Part shown: positions 52,781-61,317 of the stretch, piece by piece
How the letters are laid out: each line of letters starts with the position of its first letter
Position numbering within the stretch: position 1 is the stretch's first letter
Origin: Faecalibacter bovis
GTDB lineage: Bacteria > Bacteroidota > Bacteroidia > Flavobacteriales > Weeksellaceae
Length of the DNA: 64,000 nucleotides
Reading direction: 5' to 3'
Assembly (NCBI RefSeq): GCF_017948305.1
Contig: NZ_CP072842.1
Span: 1,990,501 to 2,054,500 of the forward strand
Program-made: the position numbers and the translations under genes
The notes under the pieces: model-generated
Databases searched by the model: none
Told to the model about the DNA's origin: nothing
What the model saw: the letters and a program-made list of their open reading frames with translations, nothing else

Positions 52781-52924
52781 GGTAACACTCAAATATACGA
52801 ACATTTTTGTGGTATGCAAATAAAATTAAATAATCTTAAATGCTTATTATTAGTACGATGACCGGTTATTAATTAACTTTATAGTAATTGATGATTATGT
52901 TCGTAAATACAACTTCGGCAATCT
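52781..52924 (-). other. attI-like site and recombinase-cassette spacer
   Basis: The region between the recombinase ATG and C1. It ends in GGTAAC (52781-52786; GTTACC on the minus strand), where the inserted array begins; this core pairs with the other end of C1. There is no second long palindrome, as expected for attI rather than attC. The limits are inferred. Confidence 0.7.
52790..52820 (-). promoter_or_regulatory. Outward cassette promoter (Pc-like)
   Basis: On the minus strand TTTG (52817-52820), exactly 19 bases, then TATATTTG (52790-52797). This is a full match to the Bacteroidota vegetative promoter. Transcription should start at about the GTTACC junction and read into C1. Confidence 0.75.
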
Positions 52925-53989
52925 ATGAGTATCGATTTTTCTAATTATAAATTTGTTTCTGGTGAACACAAAAACAAAAAAGTGATTTGGATTTTATTTG
53001 ATTATAAAAAATATTCAATCGATCCTTTGCGTAACATAATTAGTGTAAAATATTCGAATACTCAAAAATCTTGGTACGTTCCAGATCTTAACCGAAATCG
53101 CCAATCCATCGGGCTAGAAATAATCGAGTTTCAGAATGCAAATAATTTAACCAAAGAACATAAAATTGAATTTGATAGATACATTCAAACTTTAAAGTTA
53201 AAATCATACAGTCCAAATACGTTAAAAACTTATGCCAACGAATTTATTGCATTTTTGCAGATGTTTACACAATATAATCCACAAGAAATTACGACTGATT
53301 TAATTCGACGTTACTTGGTTTATTGTGCGCAAGATTTAGAATTATCAGAATTTACAATTAATTCGAGAATGAATGCAATAAAGTTTTATTACGAACAGGT
53401 TTTGCATCTTAATCGTATGTTTTTTGATATTCCTCGTCCTAAAAAACCTAATCTTTTGCCCAAAGTACTTTCTGTAAATGAGGTAAGACAGATAATAAAT
53501 TTGACTACGAATTTAAAGCATCAAATGATTCTGAAATCTATTTATGGTATGGGATTAAGAGTGAGTGAAGCGGTGAATCTTAAGATTGAGGATTTGGATA
53601 GCGACACGATGCTGGTGCATATAAAAGGGGCGAAAGGGAAAAAAGATAGGATTGTTATTTTGCCTGAAACCTTGTTGTTGGAATTACGCGAATATTATGT
53701 TGTATATAAACCTAAGGAATATTTGTTTGAAAATCGTTTTGGCAATCAAATGAGTACGCGTTCTATACAAATGATTTTTAAAAATGGATTAGAATTATCC
53801 AAATCACGTAAAAAAGTTGGTGTACATAGTTTGCGTCATTCTTTTGCAACACATCTGTTAGAGAGTGGTACAGATGTTATTTTAATACAACAATTATTAG
53901 GTCATAATAGCATCAAAACAACTCTTACTTACACTCATGTTTCCAGAAAATCAATTCAAAAAATTCAATCTCCTTTGGATCGTTTATAA
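52925..53989 (+). CDS. Tyrosine recombinase, putative cassette integrase
   Basis: A 354-residue tyrosine recombinase. Catalytic residues are R212 (YGMGLRVSEAVNL), lysine in KGAKGKK (235-240), H301 and R304 (HSLRHSFATHLL), H327 (LLGHNS) and the nucleophile Y336 (TYTH). A core-binding domain occupies about 75-165. The first ~70 residues form an extra domain with the motif SNTQKSWYVPD. Between the lysine motif and HxxR only ~60 residues occur, so the extra IntI helix is absent. It is divergent from the cassettes, as intI is in integrons. Confidence 0.85.
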   Translation: MSIDFSNYKFVSGEHKNKKVIWILFDYKKYSIDPLRNIISVKYSNTQKSWYVPDLNRNRQSIGLEIIEFQNANNLTKEHKIEFDRYIQTLKLKSYSPNTLKTYANEFIAFLQMFTQYNPQEITTDLIRRYLVYCAQDLELSEFTINSRMNAIKFYYEQVLHLNRMFFDIPRPKKPNLLPKVLSVNEVRQIINLTTNLKHQMILKSIYGMGLRVSEAVNLKIEDLDSDTMLVHIKGAKGKKDRIVILPETLLLELREYYVVYKPKEYLFENRFGNQMSTRSIQMIFKNGLELSKSRKKVGVHSLRHSFATHLLESGTDVILIQQLLGHNSIKTTLTYTHVSRKSIQKIQSPLDRL

Positions 53990-55066
53990 ATTTTCTTGTT
54001 CAAAATCTAATTCAAGTTGGCGACCTTCAGAAGTTTTAAAATCAGTTAAATTAGAAACTGAAACTCCTAATAATCTAACTTTTCGACCTATTTGATAACA
54101 TTCTTCTAATAATTCTAAAACCAATTTTCGGTAGACTTTTTCGTTTGTGATAGGATAGATTGATGATTTACTTCGGCTCACAATTGTAAAATCTTCAAAC
54201 TTCATTTTTACAGTAACTGTACGTCCAAATATTAAATTATTTTGGCACCATTCCCACACTTCATCTGTTTGGGAAGCAATGTGAGTTTGCATTTCATGAA
54301 TTTGAGAAATGTCATTCGAAAAAGTATTTTCAGAACCTACAGATTTCCTGATTCGATCAGGATTTACAGCCCGAAAATCTTCACCACGTACAATGTTATA
54401 ATAATAAGAGCCTGATTTGCCAAACTCTTTAATCATCTTTTCCATCGAGAGTTTTTTCAGATCAAAACCGGTGTGTATGCCCATATTTGCCATACGTTCG
54501 GCTGTAACTTTTCCGATTCCGAAAAATTTATTTATAGGTAATTGTTCAATAAATTGTTCAGCCATTTTAGGAGTTATCACAAATAATCCATCAGGTTTCT
54601 GATAATCAGATGCAATTTTTGCCAAAAATTTATTGTAAGAAACTCCTGCAGAAGCTGTCAGATTAGTTCGTTCCTTAATTTTTTGTTTAATTTCTAATGC
54701 GATATCAGTAGCAATAGCAATGTTGAATTTATTTTCAGTTACGTCTAAATATGCTTCGTCCAAAGACAAAGGTTCAACCAAATCGGTATATTCTTTAAAA
54801 ATATCACGAATCTGATTCGAAACTTCTTTGTACACTTCAAATCGAGGTTTAACAAAAATTAATTTGGGGCATTTTCTTTTAGCAATTACAGAAGACATGG
54901 CCGATTTTACGCCGTATTTTCTGGCTTCGTAACTTGCAGTTGCTACCACACCACGTTCTGCAGATCCACCAACAGCAATGCATTTCCCTCTTAATTCGGG
55001 GAAGTCGCGCTGTTCTACAGAGGCATAAAAAGCATCCATGTCTATATGTATGATCTTACGAAGCAT
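53984..55066 (-). CDS. dinB: DNA polymerase IV (Y-family)
   Basis: A 360-residue translesion polymerase. Catalytic motifs are HIDMDAFYASVEQ at the N-terminus and PLSLDEAYLDVT in the middle; a helix-hairpin-helix (FGIGKVTAERMANMGI) and little-finger domain follow. The C-terminal ends of this gene and of the recombinase gene overlap by six bases tail to tail. Normal length; a chromosomal gene that marks the right border of the array. Confidence 0.93.
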   Translation of the reverse strand: MLRKIIHIDMDAFYASVEQRDFPELRGKCIAVGGSAERGVVATASYEARKYGVKSAMSSVIAKRKCPKLIFVKPRFEVYKEVSNQIRDIFKEYTDLVEPLSLDEAYLDVTENKFNIAIATDIALEIKQKIKERTNLTASAGVSYNKFLAKIASDYQKPDGLFVITPKMAEQFIEQLPINKFFGIGKVTAERMANMGIHTGFDLKKLSMEKMIKEFGKSGSYYYNIVRGEDFRAVNPDRIRKSVGSENTFSNDISQIHEMQTHIASQTDEVWEWCQNNLIFGRTVTVKMKFEDFTIVSRSKSSIYPITNEKVYRKLVLELLEECYQIGRKVRLLGVSVSNLTDFKTSEGRQLELDFEQENL

Positions 55067-55084
55067 GGATGCAAAATTATGACG

Positions 55085-57352
55085 TTATTTTAAATTATAT
55101 TGTTTTATAAATTGTTTCAATTTCTTTTTATCCGAAACAATAGTTAAATAATCTCCCGGTTCAATAATAACATCGCGATCTGGATTAAAACTAATTTCAC
55201 CATTTCGCTCCAACGAAACAACAATACCAAAACTAGCATCTTTTATCCATCCAATGTCTTGGTACTGAATTTCAGGAACATTATCAGGAATTACAACTTT
55301 ATCCATTGTAATGTTGATGTGATCCTTCGTATCTTCAGTAATAGTTGGCACTGATTCGCCAATAATTTTAAGGTAATTTTCAAACTTCTGAATTTGTTCA
55401 TCTGTACCAATAATTCCGATTTCATCTAAAGGATAAAGAACAGATTCACTATTTGGCATTTGTATAATTCGGTCGCCTCGTTTGATATACGCAATATTGA
55501 TGTGGAATTTAGTTCGCCAATTTAATTCACCCAAAGGAACACCAATAAAGTTAGCATGTCGTGGAACTTCCATATCAGAAATGTGTGTATTATCCCACGT
55601 ATATTGATAATTTTCTTTCTTTGCTTGTAATCTTTTTTCTTCTATAATTTCACGTTCATTCAGATTAAAAATAAATCGATTTTCAATGATGTCATAAACT
55701 TTATTAAAATGTTTAGAAAGTAAATATAAAAGCCCTAAAAGAATTACTATCGGAATAATAACTGCGATTTTACTAGAGAAAAATTGGTAATAAATGAATA
55801 TAATTAAAGCTAAAATAAAGATGACTCTTAAGGTAAAAATACCGATTATTGGCGCACGATTAAATTTTGATTCGTACCAAAATTGTGAAACTAATGTTTT
55901 AGATACTCGGTTACCTATCAATGCCCAAAGAAATGGTGCACATATGGTTAAAGTAAGTATCATAGTGATGAAATTTGCAAGGAAATAACTTACATTATCA
56001 TACAATAACATTAAAATATAATTCTTTGTAAACGCTGTAATTGCAATTATGATAATAGAATTAAGCGCTAAGTTTTTAATGGTTTTTTCTATAATTATTT
56101 TCCATTGATTTTCATCTTTTATGTGTTGTGTATCTGATGAATATCGATCTATAGTTTGTAAAAACTTTTTCGGTAAATTTTTGTCTAAATATTGATAAAC
56201 TGTATCTGATGATTTTATCAAATATGGAGTTGTAAAAGTTGTTATTGCAGATACACCTACGGCAACAGGGAAGAGGAAGTCGCTCGTAACACCTAATGAT
56301 AAACCAAGTCCAGCCACAATAAAGGCAAATTCGCCAATCTGTGCCATACTCATACCAACTTGTACCGATTGTTTTAATGGTTGTCCGGATAATAATGCAC
56401 CAAGTGACGTGAAAATTAATTTACCAAAAATAGTTAATAACGTTACGATTAAAATTGCCCACTTATGTTCTAACATAGAAGCAGGGTCAATCATCATACC
56501 AATAGATACAAAGAAGATCGTAGCAAATAATGTTTTAACGGATTGTAAAGTATGCTCAATTTTTTCAGCATACACTGTTTCAGCTAATATAGAACCCATC
56601 ACAAATGCTCCTAATTCTATTGAAAATCCTACACTATCAGCAATATAAACCATTCCTAAACATAATCCGATTGAAAGAATTAGTAAGGTTTCTTCGTCTA
56701 AATATTTTTTGATTGATCGTAAAAAAGAAGGAATGATAAAAATACCACCCAAAAACCAAACGGCTAAAAAGAAGCCAAGTTTAATTAACGAACTCAGCAT
56801 TTCTCCACCATCAAACTGCTGACTTACAGCCATTGTAGAAAGCATGACCATTAATAAAATAACAACGATATCTTCTACAATTAAGATTCCGAAAACAACG
56901 TTCGCAAACTTTTTTCGTTTCAATCCTAATTCGTCAAACGCTCTAATAATAATGGTTGTAGAGGAACTGGCTAATAAACCACCAAGAAAAATACTATCCA
57001 TCGGTTTCCAGCCCATCCATTGTCCTACAAAATATCCAAGAGTTACAATACATGCGATTTCTACGAGGGCGGTTATCGATGCACTTCCACCAACGTTGAG
57101 CAGTTTTTTGAAACTGAATTCTAACCCTAAACTGAATAAAAGGAAGATCACTCCAATTTTTGCCCAAATTTCAACACTATGTTCATCGGCAACAGTAGGA
57201 ATGTATTGGAAATGTGGACCAACCAAAAATCCAGCGATGATATACCCTAAGACTAATGGTTGATTGATTCGTTTGAAGATTAATGTGGTAATTGCACCAA
57301 TACCTAATATTAGGCCTAAATCGATAATCAGTTTTGGCAAGTGTTCTTCCAT
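55085..57352 (-). CDS. CPA2 cation/proton antiporter with RCK_C domains
   Basis: A 755-residue protein. About 12 membrane segments of the Na+/H+ exchanger (KefB-like) fold come first (LGYIIAGFLVGPHF, LLFSLGLEFSFKKLL, GGLLASSSTTIIIRAFDELG). More helices and two cytosolic TrkA-C (RCK_C) domains follow (NFIGVPLGELNWRTKF... and ASFGIVVSLERNG ... VIIEPGDYLTIV). Likely K+ or Na+/H+ antiport under ligand control; the ion is not certain. It lies 18 bases upstream of dinB, same strand. Confidence 0.85.
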   Translation of the reverse strand: MEEHLPKLIIDLGLILGIGAITTLIFKRINQPLVLGYIIAGFLVGPHFQYIPTVADEHSVEIWAKIGVIFLLFSLGLEFSFKKLLNVGGSASITALVEIACIVTLGYFVGQWMGWKPMDSIFLGGLLASSSTTIIIRAFDELGLKRKKFANVVFGILIVEDIVVILLMVMLSTMAVSQQFDGGEMLSSLIKLGFFLAVWFLGGIFIIPSFLRSIKKYLDEETLLILSIGLCLGMVYIADSVGFSIELGAFVMGSILAETVYAEKIEHTLQSVKTLFATIFFVSIGMMIDPASMLEHKWAILIVTLLTIFGKLIFTSLGALLSGQPLKQSVQVGMSMAQIGEFAFIVAGLGLSLGVTSDFLFPVAVGVSAITTFTTPYLIKSSDTVYQYLDKNLPKKFLQTIDRYSSDTQHIKDENQWKIIIEKTIKNLALNSIIIIAITAFTKNYILMLLYDNVSYFLANFITMILTLTICAPFLWALIGNRVSKTLVSQFWYESKFNRAPIIGIFTLRVIFILALIIFIYYQFFSSKIAVIIPIVILLGLLYLLSKHFNKVYDIIENRFIFNLNEREIIEEKRLQAKKENYQYTWDNTHISDMEVPRHANFIGVPLGELNWRTKFHINIAYIKRGDRIIQMPNSESVLYPLDEIGIIGTDEQIQKFENYLKIIGESVPTITEDTKDHINITMDKVVIPDNVPEIQYQDIGWIKDASFGIVVSLERNGEISFNPDRDVIIEPGDYLTIVSDKKKLKQFIKQYNLK

Positions 57353-57423
57353 ATAAATTTTGGGTTGGATTTAATGTCACTAAATTAAGAATTATTCTTT
57401 GTACAAGAGGTACTATTTGCCTA

Positions 57424-57455
57424 TAAAAAAAGCGTTGAACTAATGTTTAACGCTT
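57424..57455 (-). terminator. Intrinsic terminator after methyltransferase gene
   Basis: On the minus strand AAGCGTT / AACGCTT stem with a 12-base loop and a following T7 run; it overlaps the methyltransferase stop codon. Confidence 0.7.
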
Positions 57456-58161
57456 ATTTGATTGTAATTTTTGCTAAATAAGAATAATCTTCTTTTAAAA
57501 TTCTTTTACACTCTAAACTGTGATGATCACATGCATTTTTTAAAGTATCAAAATCTAAATATAACCATTCTATCGGCTCGTCTTGCATCCCTTTATAATG
57601 AACTATAAAATCTACTTCACCGTAATAATTCTTATCACCAGGAATCCATTTACCACCATCGTCATCGTCATCAAACATGTAAATAATATCTGTTCCATCA
57701 ATTATTATTTGACCTGCTGGATGTAAGAGTGATTTTAATTTTTCTAAATAGGCACCAATGACAAATAAATTCTGAAAAATTCCTGTTCCGTTCATCAAAA
57801 TAAGAATGGTATCAAATTTTTCATCCGTTGGTAAATCTAAAAGATTAATGGCTTCTACATTTTCTACACCTCTCAATTTACATGCTTCTATTGCTTTCGG
57901 AGAAATATCAATAGCTTTAACATTTAAACCTTTCTGTTGTAAATACAAAGCATGCGAGCCAGCTCCTGCGCCCACATCCAAAACGTTTCCTTTTGCTAAT
58001 GTTAGTGCTTTTTGTTCAAAAGTTGGCATTTCATCAAAATCTCTAAATAAATAATCAATGGGCATGACATCTAATTCAGAGATTGAAGTTTCTGTATATA
58101 AATTTTCAGGATTATTATCCGTTTGGTAATCCAGAATCGCTTGTCCAAATAAGTCTTTCAT
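57454..58161 (-). CDS. Class I SAM-dependent methyltransferase
   Basis: A 235-residue protein with the AdoMet-binding glycine motif VLDVGAGAGSHALYLQ (about 60-75). Motif II acidic residue region is KAIDISPKAIEAC, and LILMNGTGIF is the motif IV region. Substrate unknown; small-molecule type. Stands alone between the antiporter and the divergently read efflux operon. Confidence 0.85.
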   Translation of the reverse strand: MKDLFGQAILDYQTDNNPENLYTETSISELDVMPIDYLFRDFDEMPTFEQKALTLAKGNVLDVGAGAGSHALYLQQKGLNVKAIDISPKAIEACKLRGVENVEAINLLDLPTDEKFDTILILMNGTGIFQNLFVIGAYLEKLKSLLHPAGQIIIDGTDIIYMFDDDDDGGKWIPGDKNYYGEVDFIVHYKGMQDEPIEWLYLDFDTLKNACDHHSLECKRILKEDYSYLAKITIK

Positions 58162-58215
58162 TCTACAAAAATACTATTCATAAAGTAAATCATTAGATTA
58201 TTTTGTTAAAATTCA

Positions 58216-58233
58216 TTTGACAATTTTGTCAAA
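58216..58233. promoter_or_regulatory. Palindromic operator of TetR/efflux operon
   Basis: TTTGACA-ATTT-TGTCAAA, overlapping the -33 element. A further half-site, TTTTGTCAAAT, occurs at about 58265-58275 near the start of transcription. Together they fit binding of the TetR protein encoded just downstream. Confidence 0.65.
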
Positions 58234-58255
58234 TCTTAAATAGTTAATACTTTTG
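58225..58255 (+). promoter_or_regulatory. Promoter of tetR-tolC-MFP-RND operon
   Basis: TTTG (58225-58228), 19 bases, TACTTTTG (58248-58255), matching the Bacteroidota consensus. Confidence 0.75.
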
Positions 58256-58288
58256 TCTAACATTTTTGTCAAATTTTAAAATGTAGAC

Positions 58289-58873
58289 GTGGAGAAAAAA
58301 GATCAAACTGAGCATATTATAAAAGAAACTGCAAAGAATTTATTTTTTAAAGAAGGTAAATTCAATGCAACAACTCAAGAAATTGCAGATGCGGCAGGAG
58401 TTAATCGTACATTGATTAATTACTATTTCCGTTCTCGCAACAACTTATTTAAAATTGTTTTTGAAGACGCGAAACTAATGGAGGTGGAGAAAACGAACTC
58501 GATTATGTTGTCTGAAGATGATTTTAAAACAAAAATTTCAAATTTTATCGACCATTGCTTTCAAATGAATATTGATTATCCTTATTTGGAAACGTACTTA
58601 GTTTCTCAGATCAATCAAGGGATTCATTTTAGACGCGAGTACGTTGATGAGCATGCAAAAGCATTTTTTAAAAACGTAGAAGATGCAATGGAACAAGGTT
58701 TGATTGATAGGATGGAACCTATTCAGTTTTTATTGAATATGATCTCTTTGGTGAATTTTCCGATGGCGATGCGCCCGTTGATTCAACTGAATTTAAAAAT
58801 TTCAGATACTGATTATAAACGTATTTTGAAAGACAGAAAAGAAATTATCATTCGAACATTATTTAAAAAATAA
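58289..58873 (+). CDS. TetR-family repressor of efflux operon
   Basis: A 194-residue TetR-family regulator. The N-terminal HTH is NATTQEIADAAGVNRTLINYYFRSRNNLFKIVFED; the C-terminal part is the helical ligand domain. The start codon is GTG. It heads an operon with an outer-membrane factor, a periplasmic adaptor and an RND pump, and presumably represses it via the upstream palindrome. Confidence 0.88.
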   Translation: MEKKDQTEHIIKETAKNLFFKEGKFNATTQEIADAAGVNRTLINYYFRSRNNLFKIVFEDAKLMEVEKTNSIMLSEDDFKTKISNFIDHCFQMNIDYPYLETYLVSQINQGIHFRREYVDEHAKAFFKNVEDAMEQGLIDRMEPIQFLLNMISLVNFPMAMRPLIQLNLKISDTDYKRILKDRKEIIIRTLFKK

Positions 58874-58887
58874 AGAAAGTAAATTAT

Positions 58888-60219
58888 ATGAAAATAACCA
58901 GTATATCCTCAAAATTGCGATGGATAGGAGTTGCGGTTCTCTTGGCGTTTTTTCAAACAGTTTCTGCTCAACAAACTTTAACGTTGAAAGAAGCAATCGA
59001 TTTTGCATTAAAAAACAAAGCTGATGCTTTGAAAGCAAAAAATGAAATTAAGCGTGGAGATTTACAAATAAAAGAAGCGAAAGCTGGAGCATTGCCACAA
59101 ATTTCGGCGTCTGGTAATGTACAATACAATGCAATTATTCAGGAATCTGCATTACAAATGAATGATCAATTAATGGTTATTCGTATGGGACAACCATGGA
59201 ACACAAATGCGACAGTTTCTTTATATCAAGCCTTATTTGATCAACGTGTTTTTACAGGTCTGAAAGCGGCAAAATCAACACGAGAATTTTATCAAATCAA
59301 TTCTCAGTTGACAGACGAACAAATTATAGAACGCGTTTCTACAGCTTATTATCAAGTTTTTGTAACGGAGCAAAAATTACAAAACATTGACGCTTCTTAC
59401 GAAAATACAAATAAGGTAAAAGCCATCATTCAAAGTTTATACGACAATGGTTTAGCCAAAGAAATTGACTTGGATCGTACTAAGGTTGGATTGGTAAATA
59501 TTCAATCTGCTCGTCAGCAAATTGTTAATGCAGTTCAGTTACAAGAAAATGCATTGAAATTTTATATGGGAATGCCTATCGAAACTGAAATTGAATTAGT
59601 TGGCGAAGATGTAAAGATTAATGAATATTTATTAGAAGATAAGTTTGATTATACAAAACGTACAGAAGTTGCTGCTGTTCTAAAACAGAAAGAACTTTTA
59701 GGATATAATCTTGAAGCGACTAAAGCGGCTTTATATCCAACTGTTGGTTTAGCTGCAAACTATGGTATCAATGGTTTTGGTGAAAATTTCCCAATTCATA
59801 AATCTACTTATTGGTCTGATGTAGCAAATGTTGCTTTACAAGTTAAAGTTCCAATTTTTACAGGAGGCTCTACTAAAGCAAAAATTGCACAAGCACAATT
59901 AGATATTGATGCATTAGATATTGATATTAAAGATATGATTTTAGGTTTAGATTTAGAATATCATAATGCGAAAACGCAAATCGAAAATTTAATTGTCAAT
60001 TTAAAAAATCAAGAAGAAAATGTTGAATTAGCTCGTAAAGTTTTTAATAATACGCAAGCTAATTACCAACATGGTTTAGCGCCTTTAACGGAAGTCTTAG
60101 ATGCTGAACAGGCTTACACAGAAGCCAAAAACAATTATTCTAATGTATTATTAGAATATAAAGTTGCGGAAGTTGCTTTATTAAAAGCAAAAGGAGAATT
60201 AAATACTATTTTACAATAA
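58888..60219 (+). CDS. TolC-family outer-membrane efflux protein
   Basis: A 443-residue protein with a signal peptide (AVLLAFFQTVSAQ) and a typical TolC repeat pattern: LTLKEAIDFALKNKADALKAKNEIKRGDLQ at the start and LARKVFNNTQANYQHGLAPLTEVLDAEQAYTEAKNNY near the end. Forms the outer-membrane channel of the tripartite pump. It lies 14 bases after tetR. Confidence 0.92.
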   Translation: MKITSISSKLRWIGVAVLLAFFQTVSAQQTLTLKEAIDFALKNKADALKAKNEIKRGDLQIKEAKAGALPQISASGNVQYNAIIQESALQMNDQLMVIRMGQPWNTNATVSLYQALFDQRVFTGLKAAKSTREFYQINSQLTDEQIIERVSTAYYQVFVTEQKLQNIDASYENTNKVKAIIQSLYDNGLAKEIDLDRTKVGLVNIQSARQQIVNAVQLQENALKFYMGMPIETEIELVGEDVKINEYLLEDKFDYTKRTEVAAVLKQKELLGYNLEATKAALYPTVGLAANYGINGFGENFPIHKSTYWSDVANVALQVKVPIFTGGSTKAKIAQAQLDIDALDIDIKDMILGLDLEYHNAKTQIENLIVNLKNQEENVELARKVFNNTQANYQHGLAPLTEVLDAEQAYTEAKNNYSNVLLEYKVAEVALLKAKGELNTILQ

Positions 60220-60240
60220 TACCTACGAATTTATATACGA

Positions 60241-61311
60241 ATGAAATTAGTTAAAACTTTACTTTGGATTGTAGCTGCAATTGCGCTATTAGGTGGTGGA
60301 TATTACATCATTACAAAAAACAAAGCAAAACAAGATGAGGAAGTTGCAATTGTTGCTTCTAAAATTGAAGAAATTACTGTAAATACAGCAAAATTAGAAT
60401 ATAAAGATTTATCTGCTGATTTTTCTGTTAATGGTAACTTTGAGCCAATTCAGGAAATGACTTTTCCTTCAGAAATGTCGGGTAGAATTGTGCGTGTTTT
60501 AGTAGATGAAGGTGATTATGTACGCGTTGGTCAAACGTTAGCGACGATTAAAAAAGACGCAATCGAAATTGACATGTCACAAGCACAAAATAATTTACAA
60601 AATGCAATCATTGATAATCAACGATACGAAAATGCATATAAAACAGGTGGTGTTACAAAACAACAAGTAGATCATTCTCGTTTACAATTAAAGAATGCTC
60701 GTGCAGCTGTAGAAGCTCAAGGTGTTCGTGTTCGCGATACAAACGTAAAAGCTACAATTGCAGGAATTGTAAACAAGCGCTATATCGAGCCAGGATCTGT
60801 TGTAAATCCAGGTGCTCAGATGTTTGATATTGTAAATGTATCACGTTTAAAATTAAAAGTTTCAGTTAATGAATCTGAAATTGTAAACTTACGTATTGGT
60901 CAAAATGTAAAGGTTACAGCATCTGTATTACCTGATGATGAATTTGTAGGAAAAATTACATTTATTGCGCCAAAAGCAGACGCTTCTTTAAGTTTCCCAG
61001 TAGAAATTGAAGTTTCTAATAATAATAAGTTAAAAGCTGGTATGTACGGTACGGCAGTATTTTCTACGTCTGAAGATCCTACAGTTACTAAAGCATTACC
61101 AGTTATTCCAGCAAAAGCTTTCGTTAACGGAGTTTCATCAAATACAGTTTTTGTGGTAGAAAATGGAGTTTCCAAATTAACTAAAGTTGTTTCTGGTCGA
61201 GTAGTTGGTGATTATGTTGAAATTTTATCAGGTTTAAAACAAAGTGCTGAAGTTGTAACTGCTGGTCAAATTAACTTAACAGACGGAGAAAAAGTTAAAG
61301 TTGTAAAATAA
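60241..61311 (+). CDS. RND efflux periplasmic adaptor (MFP)
   Basis: A 356-residue membrane fusion protein. An N-terminal membrane anchor (LLWIVAAIALLGGGYYI) comes first. A lipoyl/biotinyl half-motif (SGRIVRVLVDEGDYVRVGQTLATI) follows, then a short coiled-coil hairpin (YKTGGVTKQQVDHSRLQLKNA), then the second lipoyl half (KATIAGIVNKRYIEPGSVV) and beta-barrel domain (VKVTASVLPDDEFVGKITFI). Links the RND pump with TolC. Confidence 0.92.
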   Translation: MKLVKTLLWIVAAIALLGGGYYIITKNKAKQDEEVAIVASKIEEITVNTAKLEYKDLSADFSVNGNFEPIQEMTFPSEMSGRIVRVLVDEGDYVRVGQTLATIKKDAIEIDMSQAQNNLQNAIIDNQRYENAYKTGGVTKQQVDHSRLQLKNARAAVEAQGVRVRDTNVKATIAGIVNKRYIEPGSVVNPGAQMFDIVNVSRLKLKVSVNESEIVNLRIGQNVKVTASVLPDDEFVGKITFIAPKADASLSFPVEIEVSNNNKLKAGMYGTAVFSTSEDPTVTKALPVIPAKAFVNGVSSNTVFVVENGVSKLTKVVSGRVVGDYVEILSGLKQSAEVVTAGQINLTDGEKVKVVK

Positions 61312-61317
61312 TATTGA

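Larger units (their letters stand above)
25451..52789 (-). mobile_element. Integron-like cassette array (35 cassettes, C1-C35)
   Basis: Cassettes are numbered C1 (next to the recombinase) to C35. All coding sequences point away from the recombinase, as in integrons. Consecutive cassettes are separated by attC-like imperfect palindromes (34 complete). Each cassette starts with GTT plus 5-7 bases and ends with the exact complement before AAC. Site families vary (A-H below), but the fold-back architecture is constant. Exact repeats of C6/C16/C26 and C9/C12 show the moving unit is the gene plus its own 3' palindrome. Confidence 0.9.

Noticed and set aside
25451-52789. CRISPR array as an explanation of the regularly spaced repeats
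   Set aside because: Repeats are 136-202 bp and the intervals are full genes of different length; no Cas genes are present.
55794-57263. Several plus-strand ORFs opposite the antiporter
   Set aside because: Antisense shadows of a well-conserved membrane protein gene.
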